From NCBI RefSeq assembly GCF_000716595.1, contig NZ_JNXC01000005.1, positions 186,001 to 250,000 on the forward strand: 64,000 nt of DNA, written 5' to 3'. Source of the stretch: Saccharothrix sp. NRRL B-16314. GTDB lineage: Bacteria; Actinomycetota; Actinomycetes; Mycobacteriales; Pseudonocardiaceae. The translations under genes and the position numbers were made by a program. Below, piece by piece: positions 47,457 to 58,513 of this stretch. Position 1 is the stretch's first letter. Each line of letters opens with the position of its first letter. The notes beneath the pieces are model-generated. The model was not told where the DNA came from, searched no databases, and saw nothing but the letters and a program-made list of their open reading frames with translations.

Positions 47457-48443
47457 CTAGCCGGCGTCCGGGATCAGGACGACCTTGCCGACGGTCTGCC
47501 TGCTCTCCATCGCCGCGTGCGCCCGCGCCGCCTCGGCCAGCGGGAACGTCTGGACCACCGGGGTCAACCGGCCGGCCGCCGCCTCCGCCAGCGCCCGCGC
47601 CTCCGACGCCCGCAGCCCACCGGCGCGCCTCGCCACGTGCGGACCGACGGCGACGGTCGCGGTGAGGGAGCGTTCGAACAGGTCGGTGGTGGACACGCGC
47701 ACCAACTCCCCCGACGACGACCCGAACACCACCAGCCTGCCACCCGGCGCGAGCAGGTCCAGCGCGCCCCGCCCGACCTCGCCGCCGACGCCGTCCAGCA
47801 CCACGCTCACCTCACGCCCGCCCAGCTGTGCGATCACGTCCTCCTGCCACCCGTCCCGCCGGTAGTCGACCGCAATCGCCGCACCCGCCCGCAGCACCAC
47901 CCGCCGCTTGTCGCCGCACCCGGACAGGCCCGCGACCCACGCCCCGACCCGGGAGATCCCCTGCACCAGCAACGTCCCCACGCCACCGGCGGCACCGGTC
48001 ACCAGGACCACGTCGTCGGGACCGACCGCCGCCGCGTCCAGCACGCCCAACGCCGTGCGGCCGGTGCAGATCATCGCCACCGCCGCCGCGAACCCGAGCC
48101 CGTCCGGCACGACGTGCAGCGCGCCGACCTCCCGCACCGCCAGCTCGGCGTACCCGCCGCTGGCCAGGCCGAGTTGCGTCACCACCCGGGCGCCGAGCCA
48201 CGACCGGTCGACGCCGGCGCCGACCGCGTCGACCACACCCGCGACCTCGCTGCCGGGTGTGGTGGGGAGATCCGGCAGCGGCACCCACTCGCCGCAACCG
48301 CGCCGGATCACCGCGTCCACCAGGTGCACGCCCGCCGCACGCACCGAGATCCGCACCTGGCCGGGCCCTGCCGACGGCTCGTCGACCTCCTCGCACCGGA
48401 GCAGGTCGGCCGGGCCGAACTCGCGCAGACGGATGGCAAGCAC
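47457..48443 (-). CDS. Zinc-binding-fold quinone oxidoreductase
   Basis: A 328-aa MDR-family reductase (QOR type). GAGVDRSWLGARVV, the nucleotide-binding GAAGGVGTLLVQ, VDYRRDGWQEDV, VVLDGVGGEVGRGALDLLAPGGRLVVFGSSSGE and the C-terminal PLAEAARAHAAMESRQTVGKVVL match NADPH:quinone reductase. No structural zinc cysteines are seen, as in QORs. One base after the FMN reductase stop region lies its GTG start, so the two form a redox operon. Substrate unknown. Confidence 0.93.
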   Translation of the reverse strand: MLAIRLREFGPADLLRCEEVDEPSAGPGQVRISVRAAGVHLVDAVIRRGCGEWVPLPDLPTTPGSEVAGVVDAVGAGVDRSWLGARVVTQLGLASGGYAELAVREVGALHVVPDGLGFAAAVAMICTGRTALGVLDAAAVGPDDVVLVTGAAGGVGTLLVQGISRVGAWVAGLSGCGDKRRVVLRAGAAIAVDYRRDGWQEDVIAQLGGREVSVVLDGVGGEVGRGALDLLAPGGRLVVFGSSSGELVRVSTTDLFERSLTATVAVGPHVARRAGGLRASEARALAEAAAGRLTPVVQTFPLAEAARAHAAMESRQTVGKVVLIPDAG

Positions 48444-48444
48444 G

Positions 48445-49014
48445 TCAGGCCCCGTAAGGCCGCTTCGCGCGGGCTTCCTGCAGAGCCGTGCCCCACCAGA
48501 CGAGCTGGTCGAGCAAGGTCGTCGCGGCCTTGTCCGCCCCGTCCGCGTCCACCGGGTTGCCCTCGGCGTCGAACCGCTCCCAAGCCCCGTGGAAGCTGAC
48601 CCCGTCCCGCACCGTCACGGCGTGCAGCTCGGCGAAGACCTGCCGCAGCTGCTCGACCGCCCGCAACCCGCCGCCGACTCCCCCGTACGACACGAACCCC
48701 ACCGGCTTGGCCTGCCACTCGGTGAAGTGCCAGTCGATGGCGCTCTTCAGCGGCGCGGGGAAGCTGTGGTTGTACTCGGGCGTGATGACGACGAACGCGT
48801 CCGCGCCCGCCAGTCGCGGCGAGACCAGCGCGACTTCCGGCGCCCGCTCCTCGCCGAAGCCGTGCAGCCGGTCCGGCAGGTCGAGGTCGTCCAGGTCCAG
48901 CACGTCCACGCTCAGGTCGGCGCGCTGCTTGGCCCGGTCGGCGAACCAGTTCGCCACGACCGGCGCGAACCGGCCCTTCCGCGTGCTGCCCACGATGATC
49001 GCCAGCTTGATCAT
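48445..49014 (-). CDS. NADPH-dependent FMN reductase-like flavoprotein
   Basis: A 189-aa flavodoxin-fold reductase: LAIIVGSTRKGRFAPVVANWFADRA at the N terminus, ITPEYNHSFPAPLKSAIDWHFTEW and VSYGGVGGGLRAVEQLRQVF are the ssuE/azobenzene-reductase family marks for FMN binding. ATG at 49014. It lies next to the quinone oxidoreductase with which it probably acts on electrophilic compounds, and diverges from an MFS exporter. Confidence 0.93.
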   Translation of the reverse strand: MIKLAIIVGSTRKGRFAPVVANWFADRAKQRADLSVDVLDLDDLDLPDRLHGFGEERAPEVALVSPRLAGADAFVVITPEYNHSFPAPLKSAIDWHFTEWQAKPVGFVSYGGVGGGLRAVEQLRQVFAELHAVTVRDGVSFHGAWERFDAEGNPVDADGADKAATTLLDQLVWWGTALQEARAKRPYGA

Positions 49015-49137
49015 TACGGTGTTCCCTCCCTCGGTGTGGTGTCGAAGTTACGAGCGCGGCGCGGGCGCGGGCATCTGTCACGTGACTGGTCACCCGACGG
49101 ATTCGACCGGTGGGCAGGCGGCCGTAATTTCGCCGCC

Positions 49138-50448
49138 ATGACACAGGACGCGCAGGTCAAGACCCGTTGGGCACCGGTGGTGGCGCTCGGGTTGGCGATG
49201 CTGGTGGTGACCACCGAGATGACCGTCGCGGCGGTGGCGCTGCCCAGCCTGGGCGGTGACCTGGACGTCGGTCCGTCCGCCACGGCGTGGGTGCTGCTCG
49301 CATACACGCTGCCGATGGCGGCGATCGCGATCCCGGCCGGGCGGTGGGTGGACCGGGCGGACGTGCGGTCGGCGTTCCTGCTGGCGCTGGCCGGTGTCGC
49401 GGTGGCGAGCGTGATCACGGCCGCCGCGCCCGCGTTCTGGGTGGTGCTGCTGGGACGGGTGCTGCAAGGCGTGGCCGGGTCGCTCGTGCTCGCCGGGTAC
49501 ATGCCGATCGTGGTCGCGGCGGTGCTGCCGGAACGGCGTGGCCGCGCGATCGGCTACGTGGTCACGATCATGACGATCGGCGGGTTGGCGGGCGCGCCGC
49601 TGGGCGGGTTCGTGGCCGGCGCGTTCGGGTGGCGGTCGGTGTTCCTGGTGAAGCTGCCGCTGGTGGCGGTCGTGCTGTGGCTGGGGTGGCGTTCGCTGCG
49701 CCGTGACGGGCGCGGCCTGCCGGTGCCGGACCGGGCGTTGGTGCTGGAAGCGGTCCTGCTGGGCGGTGCGATCACGGCGGTGCTGCTGGCGTTCGAGGAC
49801 GCGGCCTGGTTGCTGGTGGTGGCGTTGGTGCCGGCGGTGTGGTGGGGTCGGCTGCCCTCGTCCCGGCCGGTGCTGGTGTTGGTGCGGCAGCGGCTGTTCG
49901 GCCTGCCGCTGCTGGCATTGACGCTGGTGTCGACGTTGGGCGGGGTGACGCTCTTCCTGGTGCCCTACCACGTGACGGACGTGCTGGGCGGCACGCCGGA
50001 GGACGTCGGGGTGGCGTTGCTGGTGTTCGTCGCGGGGGTGGGTGCGCTGTCGGCGGTGTCGGGTTCGCTGGCCGACCGGTACGGGCCGTGGCTGGTCGCA
50101 CTGGTCGGGTCGGTGGTGACGGTGCTCGCGCTGGGGTTGCTGCTGCTGCCGGTGGCGTCGTTCGTGGAGCTGTGCGTGCGGCTGGCCGTGCTGGGGGTGG
50201 GGCAGGGCTTGTTCAACGCGGCGATCAACACGCTGGTCATGTCCGGTGCGCCGCAGGGGATGGCGGGTGCGGCAGGCGGCCTGAGCGCGACCGCGCGGAT
50301 GGTCGGGACGACCGTGGGGCCCGCGGTGGCGGCGTTGACGGCAGGGCTGGTGGGTAGCGGTGACGGCGGGTTCCGGACGGGGGTCGCGGTGTTGACGGCG
50401 GTGGCCTTGGCCGGGGCGGTGGCGCTGGCGGCGGGCAAGCAGCGCTGA
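49138..50448 (+). CDS. MFS transporter, DHA2-like drug efflux type
   Basis: A 436-aa membrane protein with about 12-14 helices. The signature ALPSLGGDLDVGPSATAWVLLAYTLPMAAIAIPAGRWVDR, GRVLQGVAGSLVLAGYMPIV, and GRAIGYVVTIMTIGGLAGAPLGGFVAGAFGWRSVF match proton-coupled multidrug exporters. ATG at 49138. It diverges from the FMN reductase gene across 123 bases; a shared control of efflux and reduction is possible but unshown. Confidence 0.92.
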   Translation: MTQDAQVKTRWAPVVALGLAMLVVTTEMTVAAVALPSLGGDLDVGPSATAWVLLAYTLPMAAIAIPAGRWVDRADVRSAFLLALAGVAVASVITAAAPAFWVVLLGRVLQGVAGSLVLAGYMPIVVAAVLPERRGRAIGYVVTIMTIGGLAGAPLGGFVAGAFGWRSVFLVKLPLVAVVLWLGWRSLRRDGRGLPVPDRALVLEAVLLGGAITAVLLAFEDAAWLLVVALVPAVWWGRLPSSRPVLVLVRQRLFGLPLLALTLVSTLGGVTLFLVPYHVTDVLGGTPEDVGVALLVFVAGVGALSAVSGSLADRYGPWLVALVGSVVTVLALGLLLLPVASFVELCVRLAVLGVGQGLFNAAINTLVMSGAPQGMAGAAGGLSATARMVGTTVGPAVAALTAGLVGSGDGGFRTGVAVLTAVALAGAVALAAGKQR

Positions 50449-50505
50449 AACGCAAGCGCCGAAAGGCAGGCGCTGAAAGTCAGGCGCTCAAAGGGCAGCG
50501 CCGGC
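50449..50505. repeat. Degenerate short repeats after the MFS gene
   Basis: GCGCTGAAAGTCAG-like units of about 15 bp occur about four times, imperfectly, right after the MFS stop. They resemble slipped-strand expansion; no function seen. Confidence 0.5.
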
Positions 50506-50555
50506 AATACTCCCGATGATCGTCCGACCGGTCCGGTACGCGAGCATGACGCCCC

Positions 50556-51332
50556 ATGTTCACCCATGACGAGCGGGACCGGCTGCGGGCCGCGCTGGTG
50601 TCGGCGGCGAGGACCGATCCGCGGATCACCGGTGCGGCGGTCGTGGGGTCCGCCGCGGTCGACCGCGAGGACCGGTGGTCGGACATCGACCTCGCGCTGT
50701 GCCTGGACGAGGCGGCGGAGGTCGACGACGTGGTGCGGGACTGGAGCGACCGCATGTACCGGGACCACTCCGTCGTGCACCACCTGGACGTCCGGCGCGG
50801 TGCCACGCTCTTCCGGGTCTTCCTGCTCCCCGACACCCTCCAGGTCGACCTGTCGTTCTGGCCGGCGGCGGACTTCGGCGCGACGGGCGCGGCGTTCCGG
50901 CTGGTGTTCGGCACTGCAGCCGACGTGCGAGAGGTCGGACCACCCGAGGCCCTCGACCTGGTCGGGATGGGCTGGCTCTACGCCCTGCACGCGCGGAGCG
51001 GCATCGCGCGCGGCCGGGTGTGGCAGGCGCAGCACATGGTGAGCGGCTTGCGGGAGCAGGTGCTCGCCCTCGCCTGCCTGCGGCACGGTCTGCCCGCGGT
51101 GCAGGGGCGGGGGATGGACGACCTGCCGGCCGAGGTGACCGCGCCACTCGGTGCCACCCTCGTCCGCGCGGTGGACCCGCCGGAACTGGTCCGTGCCTTC
51201 CGGGCGACCGTCGACGCGTTCCTGGCCGAGGTCGGGTGGGTGGACACCGAACTGGCCTCCAGCCTCACGCCGACGATGCGGGAACTGGTCGATACCAGCG
51301 CGGCCGGTGCGAAGGCGATCACCCCCGACTGA
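50556..51332 (+). CDS. Nucleotidyltransferase-domain protein
   Basis: A 258-aa protein whose N-terminal half has the minimal nucleotidyltransferase signature: VVGSAAVDREDRWSDIDLALCL (GS motif and DxD metal pair) and VDLSFW (third Asp). Relatives adenylylate aminoglycosides or act as MNT toxin-pair modules, but there is no HEPN partner next to it. The C-terminal half is helical (LREQVLALACLRHG). ATG at 50556. Substrate unknown. Confidence 0.85.
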   Translation: MFTHDERDRLRAALVSAARTDPRITGAAVVGSAAVDREDRWSDIDLALCLDEAAEVDDVVRDWSDRMYRDHSVVHHLDVRRGATLFRVFLLPDTLQVDLSFWPAADFGATGAAFRLVFGTAADVREVGPPEALDLVGMGWLYALHARSGIARGRVWQAQHMVSGLREQVLALACLRHGLPAVQGRGMDDLPAEVTAPLGATLVRAVDPPELVRAFRATVDAFLAEVGWVDTELASSLTPTMRELVDTSAAGAKAITPD

Positions 51333-51346
51333 TCCACCGGACCGTC

Positions 51347-53983
51347 TCAGGCGAGCAGCGCCAGGACGTCGTCGGCGTCCTGCACGCGGCCTTGGGCACG
51401 GAACAGGGTGAGGGCTCGTTGCCATGATTCGCGGGCTTCGGCGGCACGGCCCACGGCGGCCAGGACGTCACCGAAGTGCCGCAGCACGCTGGCTTCCTCG
51501 TACGAGTTGTCCAACTGTCGGTAGAGCGCCAGCGCGTGCCGGTAGTGCTCGACCGCGTCGGCGTCGCGCCCGTGGTGGTGGGCGATGTAGCCGAGACTGT
51601 CCGAAGTGGCCGCTTCGCCCTCGACGTGGCCGAGTTCCCCGTTGAGCGCCAACGCTTCCCGGCAGTGCTCCTCGGCCCGCACGTAGTCGCCGAGCCGCGC
51701 CATCCGGTAGCCGACGTCGTTCAGCGCTTCGGCGATGCGGATGGGGATCTCCAACGCGCGGAAGCGGGCCAGTTGCGCTTCCGCGTGCTCCAGCGCGCCG
51801 GACAGGTCACCTCGGCGTTCCATCGCCCACGCCATCGCGCGGTGCGCGCCCGCCTTGCCGTAGTCGTCCTCCACCAGCTCCAACGCCTGCCGCAGGTGGT
51901 GGTCGCCCTGCTCGAAACGGCCCACGTCGGTCAGCGCCAGCCCGAGGAACTTGTGCGCCGCGACCTGCTTGGACCGGTCGTCGAGCGCTTCGGCGGCGTC
52001 CAGCGCGGTCCGCCACACCACGATGTCCTCGGCCGCGTGCCCGCGCCGCAGGTGGTAGTTGGTGAGCGCCCACGCGATGTGCCAGGCCGGCGCGTGCCAA
52101 CCGTTGGCGATGGCCAGGCGTTGGGCGGCGAGCAGCGACTCGTACTCGGCGTCGAACCAGTCCATCGCGGCGGTGACGTCCGCGAGCGGCAGCGGTGCGC
52201 CGTTCGGGGCGGGTACCGGTGGGCGGTGCGGTTCCAGGAGGAGGTCGCCGTTGTGCGCGGTGGCGGCGTAGTAGCCGATGAAGTCCGTCAGGTCGGCGTC
52301 GGCGGGCGCGACTTCGGCGGCGTAGAGGCGGACGAGGTCGTGCATGCGGTAGCGGCCGACCTGGTGCTGCTGGACGAGGTGGGCGGCTTCCAGCTCCCTG
52401 AGCAGCTTGCGCGTGTCCGGACGGCCGGTCAGGGCGGTGATCGCGCGCAGGCTCAGGTCGGGCGCGGACGTCAGGCCCAGCAGGCCGAACAGCTCGGCGG
52501 CGGCCGGGCTGAGCACCCGCAACGAGCAGGCGAACACCGTGCGCAGGTCGGCGCTGAGGTCGTCCAACGCGTCCAGGCGGTGGTCCTTCAGCTCGTCGGT
52601 CAGGGCCGACAGCGGGAGGTCCGGCTGGGTGACGGCACGGGCCGCGACGATGCCGAGCGCGAGCGGGAGGCCGCCGCAGAGGCGCAGCAGCTCACCGGTG
52701 ACGTCCGGCTCGGCTTCGACGCGTTCGGCGCCCAGCCGGGCGGTGATGAGCGCGAGGGATTCGTGTTCGTCGAGCACGTCCAACGTCACCGAGCGCGCAC
52801 CGTGGGACGTGAGCAGGCCCAGGAGCTGCTGGCGGCTGGTGATCAGCACGGTGCAGTGCGCGCCGCCGGGGAGGAGCGGGGTGACCTGAGTGGTGTCGCG
52901 GGCGTTGTCCAGCACGACGAGGACGCGCTTGTCCGCGATCAGGCTGCGGTAGAGGGCGGCCTGGGCGTCGAGGTCGGTGGGCGGGTCGTCCACGCCGAGC
53001 GCTTCGAGGAACCCGCGCAGCGCGGTCTGGGGCGTGACGGGCTCACCCGCCGGGTCGAAGCCGCGCAGGTTGACGTAGAGCTGGCCGTCCGGGAAGTCGT
53101 CCACGTGCCGGTGCGCCCAGTGCAGCGCCAACGCCGTCTTCCCGATGCCGCCCGCACCGCCGATCGCCGTGATCACGACGGTGGACGACGGTTCGGTGAG
53201 GTCGGCGATCTCCTTCTCCCGCCCCGTGAACCACCGTTGCGGTGCGGGGAGCTGACGCGGGACGGCGGTGGTCTCCTGGCGTTCTTCCTGACCGAGAACC
53301 CGCAGGTAGAGGTCTTGGAGCGGCTTGCCGGGGTCGGTGCCCAGCTCGTCCGCGAGCTGCCGGCGCAACCCGTCGTAGTGCCGCAGGGCCTCCGACGACC
53401 GGCCGCTGAGGTGCAGGGCGAGCACGAGCTGGCCGGCGAGGCGTTCGTCCAGCGGGTTCGCGCGGGTGGCCTGGCGCAGCGCGGGGAGCAGGGCGGCGTG
53501 GTCACCGAGCCTGATCGCCACGTCGTTGCGGTCCAGCTCGGCGGTCGCGCGTTCGGTGTGCAGGGCCTCCCGGACCTGGGTGAACCACGGCGATTCGAGC
53601 CCGTCCAACGCCTCGCCGCGCCACAGCCCGAGGGCCTGGTCGTACAGCTCGGCGGCACGCTCGTCCGGTTCGTCACGGGCCTGCTTGACGAGGGCGCGGA
53701 ACTCGGCCAGGTCGACGCGCGCCGGCTCCAGCACGTACCCGTCAGGGCTGCGCCGGATGTCGATCCCGGCCACGCGCAGCTTGGAGACGTACCCGTACAG
53801 CGTCTCCTTGGCCCGCAGTGGCGGCCGGGCACCCCAGATCCGGTCCACCAGCCGCTCCACCGGCACCGGCCGCCCGGCCTCCAGCAGCAGCGCCGCCAGC
53901 ACGCTGCGTCGGCGGGTGTGGCCGATGTCGAGGTCCACGCCGTCGACCGACGCACGGACGCCGCCGAGCAGCCCGAACTCCAC
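51347..53983 (-). CDS. AfsR/SARP-type transcriptional regulator with NB-ARC and TPR domains
   Basis: An 878-aa regulator. An OmpR-like DNA-binding domain (residues 1-90, TRRRSVLAALLLEAG) joins a BTAD (about 95-240, RALVKQAR to GTDPGKPLQDLYLRVLG), then an NB-ARC ATPase with P-loop GGAGGIGKTALAL and LVVLDNAR (Walker B), and C-terminal TPRs (ALAANGELGHVEGEAATSDSLGYIAHHH-like helical pairs). GTG-like N terminus at 53983. SARPs usually control secondary metabolism, but no biosynthetic cluster adjoins it. Serine/threonine kinase input, as for AfsR, is only possible. Confidence 0.94.
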   Translation of the reverse strand: MEFGLLGGVRASVDGVDLDIGHTRRRSVLAALLLEAGRPVPVERLVDRIWGARPPLRAKETLYGYVSKLRVAGIDIRRSPDGYVLEPARVDLAEFRALVKQARDEPDERAAELYDQALGLWRGEALDGLESPWFTQVREALHTERATAELDRNDVAIRLGDHAALLPALRQATRANPLDERLAGQLVLALHLSGRSSEALRHYDGLRRQLADELGTDPGKPLQDLYLRVLGQEERQETTAVPRQLPAPQRWFTGREKEIADLTEPSSTVVITAIGGAGGIGKTALALHWAHRHVDDFPDGQLYVNLRGFDPAGEPVTPQTALRGFLEALGVDDPPTDLDAQAALYRSLIADKRVLVVLDNARDTTQVTPLLPGGAHCTVLITSRQQLLGLLTSHGARSVTLDVLDEHESLALITARLGAERVEAEPDVTGELLRLCGGLPLALGIVAARAVTQPDLPLSALTDELKDHRLDALDDLSADLRTVFACSLRVLSPAAAELFGLLGLTSAPDLSLRAITALTGRPDTRKLLRELEAAHLVQQHQVGRYRMHDLVRLYAAEVAPADADLTDFIGYYAATAHNGDLLLEPHRPPVPAPNGAPLPLADVTAAMDWFDAEYESLLAAQRLAIANGWHAPAWHIAWALTNYHLRRGHAAEDIVVWRTALDAAEALDDRSKQVAAHKFLGLALTDVGRFEQGDHHLRQALELVEDDYGKAGAHRAMAWAMERRGDLSGALEHAEAQLARFRALEIPIRIAEALNDVGYRMARLGDYVRAEEHCREALALNGELGHVEGEAATSDSLGYIAHHHGRDADAVEHYRHALALYRQLDNSYEEASVLRHFGDVLAAVGRAAEARESWQRALTLFRAQGRVQDADDVLALLA

Positions 53984-54107
53984 GCACAGCCCCCTTGGAC
54001 AGCCGGTTCAAGGTTCATCCTAGGTTCGCTCCACGGCGTCCGATCAGGCTGTACCCACGACCGCGGATCGATGGAGTACCCGGTGGAGCCCCCACAGCTC
54101 CGCCGGT

Positions 54108-54404
54108 TTACGAGGGGTCGACGTCCCGGCCGGTAGCCCCCTGCCGGTTGGGGCGCCGCGTCTGTCCGAGCACGTCGGCCCGGCCCTTGAGCTGGTCACG
54201 CCCCTGGGACAAGGTGCACACCAGGTGGTCCAGCGCTTCTTCGCCGAGCACGAGGCTCACGCCGTTGGACACGCCGAGGACCTTGCTGCGCTCGCCGACG
54301 AAAACCTCGACTTGATCGTCCGACAGCAGGTCGACGCTCATCACGCAGGCCGGGGCGACCTCGATGTAGGTGTGGTTGTAGACGGAGTCGTCGCTGATGT
54401 GCAT
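54108..54404 (-). CDS. Small protein divergent from the Scr1-type regulator
   Basis: A 98-aa protein, unknown family: a polar N terminus (HISDDSVYNHTYIEVAPACVMSVDLLS), then VSLVLGEEALDHLVCTL and a basic Pro/Arg tail. The ATG at 54404 faces the XRE gene over 88 bases. Divergent small genes next to XRE/DUF397 pairs are common in actinomycetes, so I keep it, but it may be non-coding in part. Confidence 0.55.
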   Translation of the reverse strand: MHISDDSVYNHTYIEVAPACVMSVDLLSDDQVEVFVGERSKVLGVSNGVSLVLGEEALDHLVCTLSQGRDQLKGRADVLGQTRRPNRQGATGRDVDPS

Positions 54405-54421
54405 GACCGCGACGCTAGAGA

Positions 54422-54466
54422 GATACGTCTACAGCCGGCTAGTACACGATCAGGTGATACGTTTAC
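54422..54466. promoter_or_regulatory. GATACGTYTAC direct repeat, candidate operator
   Basis: GATACGTCTAC (54422-54432) and GATACGTTTAC (54456-54466) lie 34 bp apart, about three helical turns, between the two divergent genes. They suit cooperative binding by the XRE protein. Confidence 0.5.
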
Positions 54467-54492
54467 TGTCCTGATTTGGCTACAGTCTGATC

Positions 54493-55332
54493 ATGTTCGA
54501 ATTGGCCGCGCCCTCGGCGCTCCAGTGGTTGATCGGTGTCGAACTCGCGCGGTACCGGAACGAGGCGGGCCTGTCGCTCACGGAACTGTCAGCTGCCTGC
54601 GGCATCGGGAAGCCCAAGCTCGGCCACATGGAAACCGGCCGGAGCACACAGTACCCGGGTGACATCCGCAAGATCCTCAGGGCCTGCGACGTCGAGCGCG
54701 AGAACATCGACCGGCTGGTGCTGCTGAGCAGCCGCACCGACGACGCCTCGTGGGTGGGCCCGTGGACCGATGTCGTGTCGGACTGGCTGCGCACCATGGT
54801 CGGCCTGGAATCGTTGGCACAACGGGAGTTCGTCTTCGAGCCGATCGTGCTGCCGGGCCTCCTCCAGACCGAGGACTACTCGAGGGCCTTGACCAACGCT
54901 TCACCGAGGGTGAAGTCCGACTCGGCCGATCGCCTGGTCGAGTTTCGGATGCAGCGGGCGCGGTTGCTGCTCAAGGACGAGCCGCTGGAGCTGCACGCGG
55001 TGCTGAATTCGCAGGCTCTGCGGCTGCGGGTCGGTGACCAGGACTTGATGAACGAGCAGTACCGACACCTCTTGAAGCTCGGCGCGCTGCCGAATGTCAC
55101 CTTGCAGGTGGTGCAGCCCGAGGCAGGACCACACGCCGCGAACACCGGGCAGTTCGTGCTGCTCAACTTCGGCGACGCCCGACCGATCGCCTACATCGAG
55201 ATTCAGGATGCGGCCGTCTTCGTGGGCGACCCTGAACGGGTTCGGACCTATACGCTGAGTACGCAGAGCCTGGAGCGGGTCGCCCTGTCGCCGGTCGAGA
55301 GCGTGGCCCTGATCGAGTCCTTGATCACGTAG
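54493..55332 (+). CDS. Scr1-family XRE regulator with DUF5753
   Basis: A 279-aa helix-turn-helix protein of the Scr1 (WhiJ-like) family, widespread in filamentous actinomycetes. The N-terminal HTH reads ARYRNEAGLSLTELSAACGIGKPKLGHMETG; the rest (EPIVLPGLLQTEDYSRAL, HAVLNSQALRLRVG, EQYRHLLKLGALPNVTLQVV, FVLLNFGDARPIAYIE) is DUF5753, which recognises its DUF397 partner. ATG at 54493. Such pairs are proposed to be toxin-antitoxin-like or developmental switches. The DUF397 gene follows 10 bases downstream. Confidence 0.93.
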   Translation: MFELAAPSALQWLIGVELARYRNEAGLSLTELSAACGIGKPKLGHMETGRSTQYPGDIRKILRACDVERENIDRLVLLSSRTDDASWVGPWTDVVSDWLRTMVGLESLAQREFVFEPIVLPGLLQTEDYSRALTNASPRVKSDSADRLVEFRMQRARLLLKDEPLELHAVLNSQALRLRVGDQDLMNEQYRHLLKLGALPNVTLQVVQPEAGPHAANTGQFVLLNFGDARPIAYIEIQDAAVFVGDPERVRTYTLSTQSLERVALSPVESVALIESLIT

Positions 55333-55342
55333 GGAGTTCGCC

Positions 55343-55504
55343 GTGTGGCGTACCAGTAGCTACAGCGCAGACAACGGCAGTTGTGTCGCCGTCAAGTTCC
55401 CCGCGGCCGGTCCGGTCGCCGTTCGTGATTCGAAGAACCCCACCGGACCGCAGCTCGCCTTCCCGGCGAACGCCTGGGCCGGGTTCGTCAAGCGCGGCAA
55501 GTGA
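55343..55504 (+). CDS. DUF397 protein (Scr2-type partner)
   Basis: A 53-aa protein beginning VWRTSSYSADNGSCVAV, then VAVRDSKNPTGPQLAF and ending AWAGFVKRGK: the DUF397 pattern is unmistakable (SYSxxxGxCVxV, VRDSK, W..F). GTG at 55343, 10 bases after the XRE stop. The pair forms a bicistronic XRE-DUF397 module of the whiJ/Scr type, usually a developmental or toxin-like switch. It is too short for routine ORF calling. Confidence 0.93.
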   Translation: MWRTSSYSADNGSCVAVKFPAAGPVAVRDSKNPTGPQLAFPANAWAGFVKRGK

Positions 55505-55505
55505 A

Positions 55506-55539
55506 AAACGGGCCGGAGCGTCTGCGCCCCGGCCCGTTT
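55506..55539. terminator. Bidirectional terminator between DUF397 and geosmin synthase
   Basis: AAACGGGCCGG (55506-55516) pairs with CCGGCCCGTTT (55529-55539), plus an inner GCG/CGC stem with one A·C mismatch and a TCTG loop. It begins one base after the DUF397 stop and ends 14 bases before the convergent geosmin synthase stop, with A and T runs on both sides. Confidence 0.87.
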
Positions 55540-55552
55540 CACCAGCTGGTGG

Positions 55553-57880
<2,328 letters not shown>

Positions 57881-57959
57881 TTACTGCTGTCGGTGCCCGC
57901 CGTACTGCGGGGACCCGTGCGGTGCGGTGAAACCTCCACGAAAGCGGCACACTGGAGAA

Positions 57960-58418
57960 GTGCCCCGCCTGGAGCCGTTCGACGTGGACTTCTTCGACTC
58001 GGCACCGCAGCGCCACAGCTACGTGCTGGACCTGCCGGTGTCACCCGAACGTGTGTGGCGTGGCCTGACCGCGTCCAACCCGCTGTGGTGGTGCCGCCTG
58101 CTGTCGTCGGCCGAGTACACGTCGCCCCGCCCGTTCGGCGTAGGCACGACCCGGAAGACGGCGGTGCTGGGCGTGCTGCGACTGCGCGAGGTGTTCTTCC
58201 GGTGGGAGGAGGGGCGGCGGCAGTCGTTCCGGGCGGAGCGGGCCAACCTGCCGGTGTTCCGCCGGTTCGGGGAGGACTACCTGGTGGAACGGGTGGGCGC
58301 GGGGTGCCGGCTCACCTGGACGTTCGCGTACGAGCCCGCGTTGAAGTTCGGCGGCGGGATCAACACGACGGTGTTCTCGTCGCTGGTCTCCGACACCCGG
58401 CGGCACTTCGGTGGCTGA
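57960..58418 (+). CDS. SRPBCC (polyketide cyclase/START-like) family protein
   Basis: A 152-aa small hydrophobic-pocket protein: VPRLEPFDVDFFDSAPQ, LPVSPERVWRGLT, then RVGAGCRLTWTFAYEP near the end, a helix-grip fold pattern. Function is unassigned; relatives bind lipids, hydrophobic metabolites or act as cyclases. GTG at 57960 preceded by GAGAA. Divergent from geoA across 205 bases, which may hold both promoters. Confidence 0.75.
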   Translation: MPRLEPFDVDFFDSAPQRHSYVLDLPVSPERVWRGLTASNPLWWCRLLSSAEYTSPRPFGVGTTRKTAVLGVLRLREVFFRWEEGRRQSFRAERANLPVFRRFGEDYLVERVGAGCRLTWTFAYEPALKFGGGINTTVFSSLVSDTRRHFGG

Positions 58419-58494
58419 ACCGCAGCGAGCGCCGGCGTTACGACAAACGCCCGCAAAGTGCGGTAGCTCACGCCCATACGGGTGAATTGATTCC

Positions 58495-58513
58495 TTAGGT
58501 TAGGCTCCCCTCA
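58495..58513 (+). promoter_or_regulatory. IdeR/DmdR-type iron box overlapping the start codon
   Basis: TTAGGTTAGGCTCCCCTCA matches the IdeR/DtxR consensus (TTAGGTTAGGCTAACCTAA) at 16 of 19 positions. Its TAGGCT (58501-58506) also fits a -10 hexamer, placing the transcription start at or next to the ATG at 58513: a leaderless mRNA under iron repression. Confidence 0.85.
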
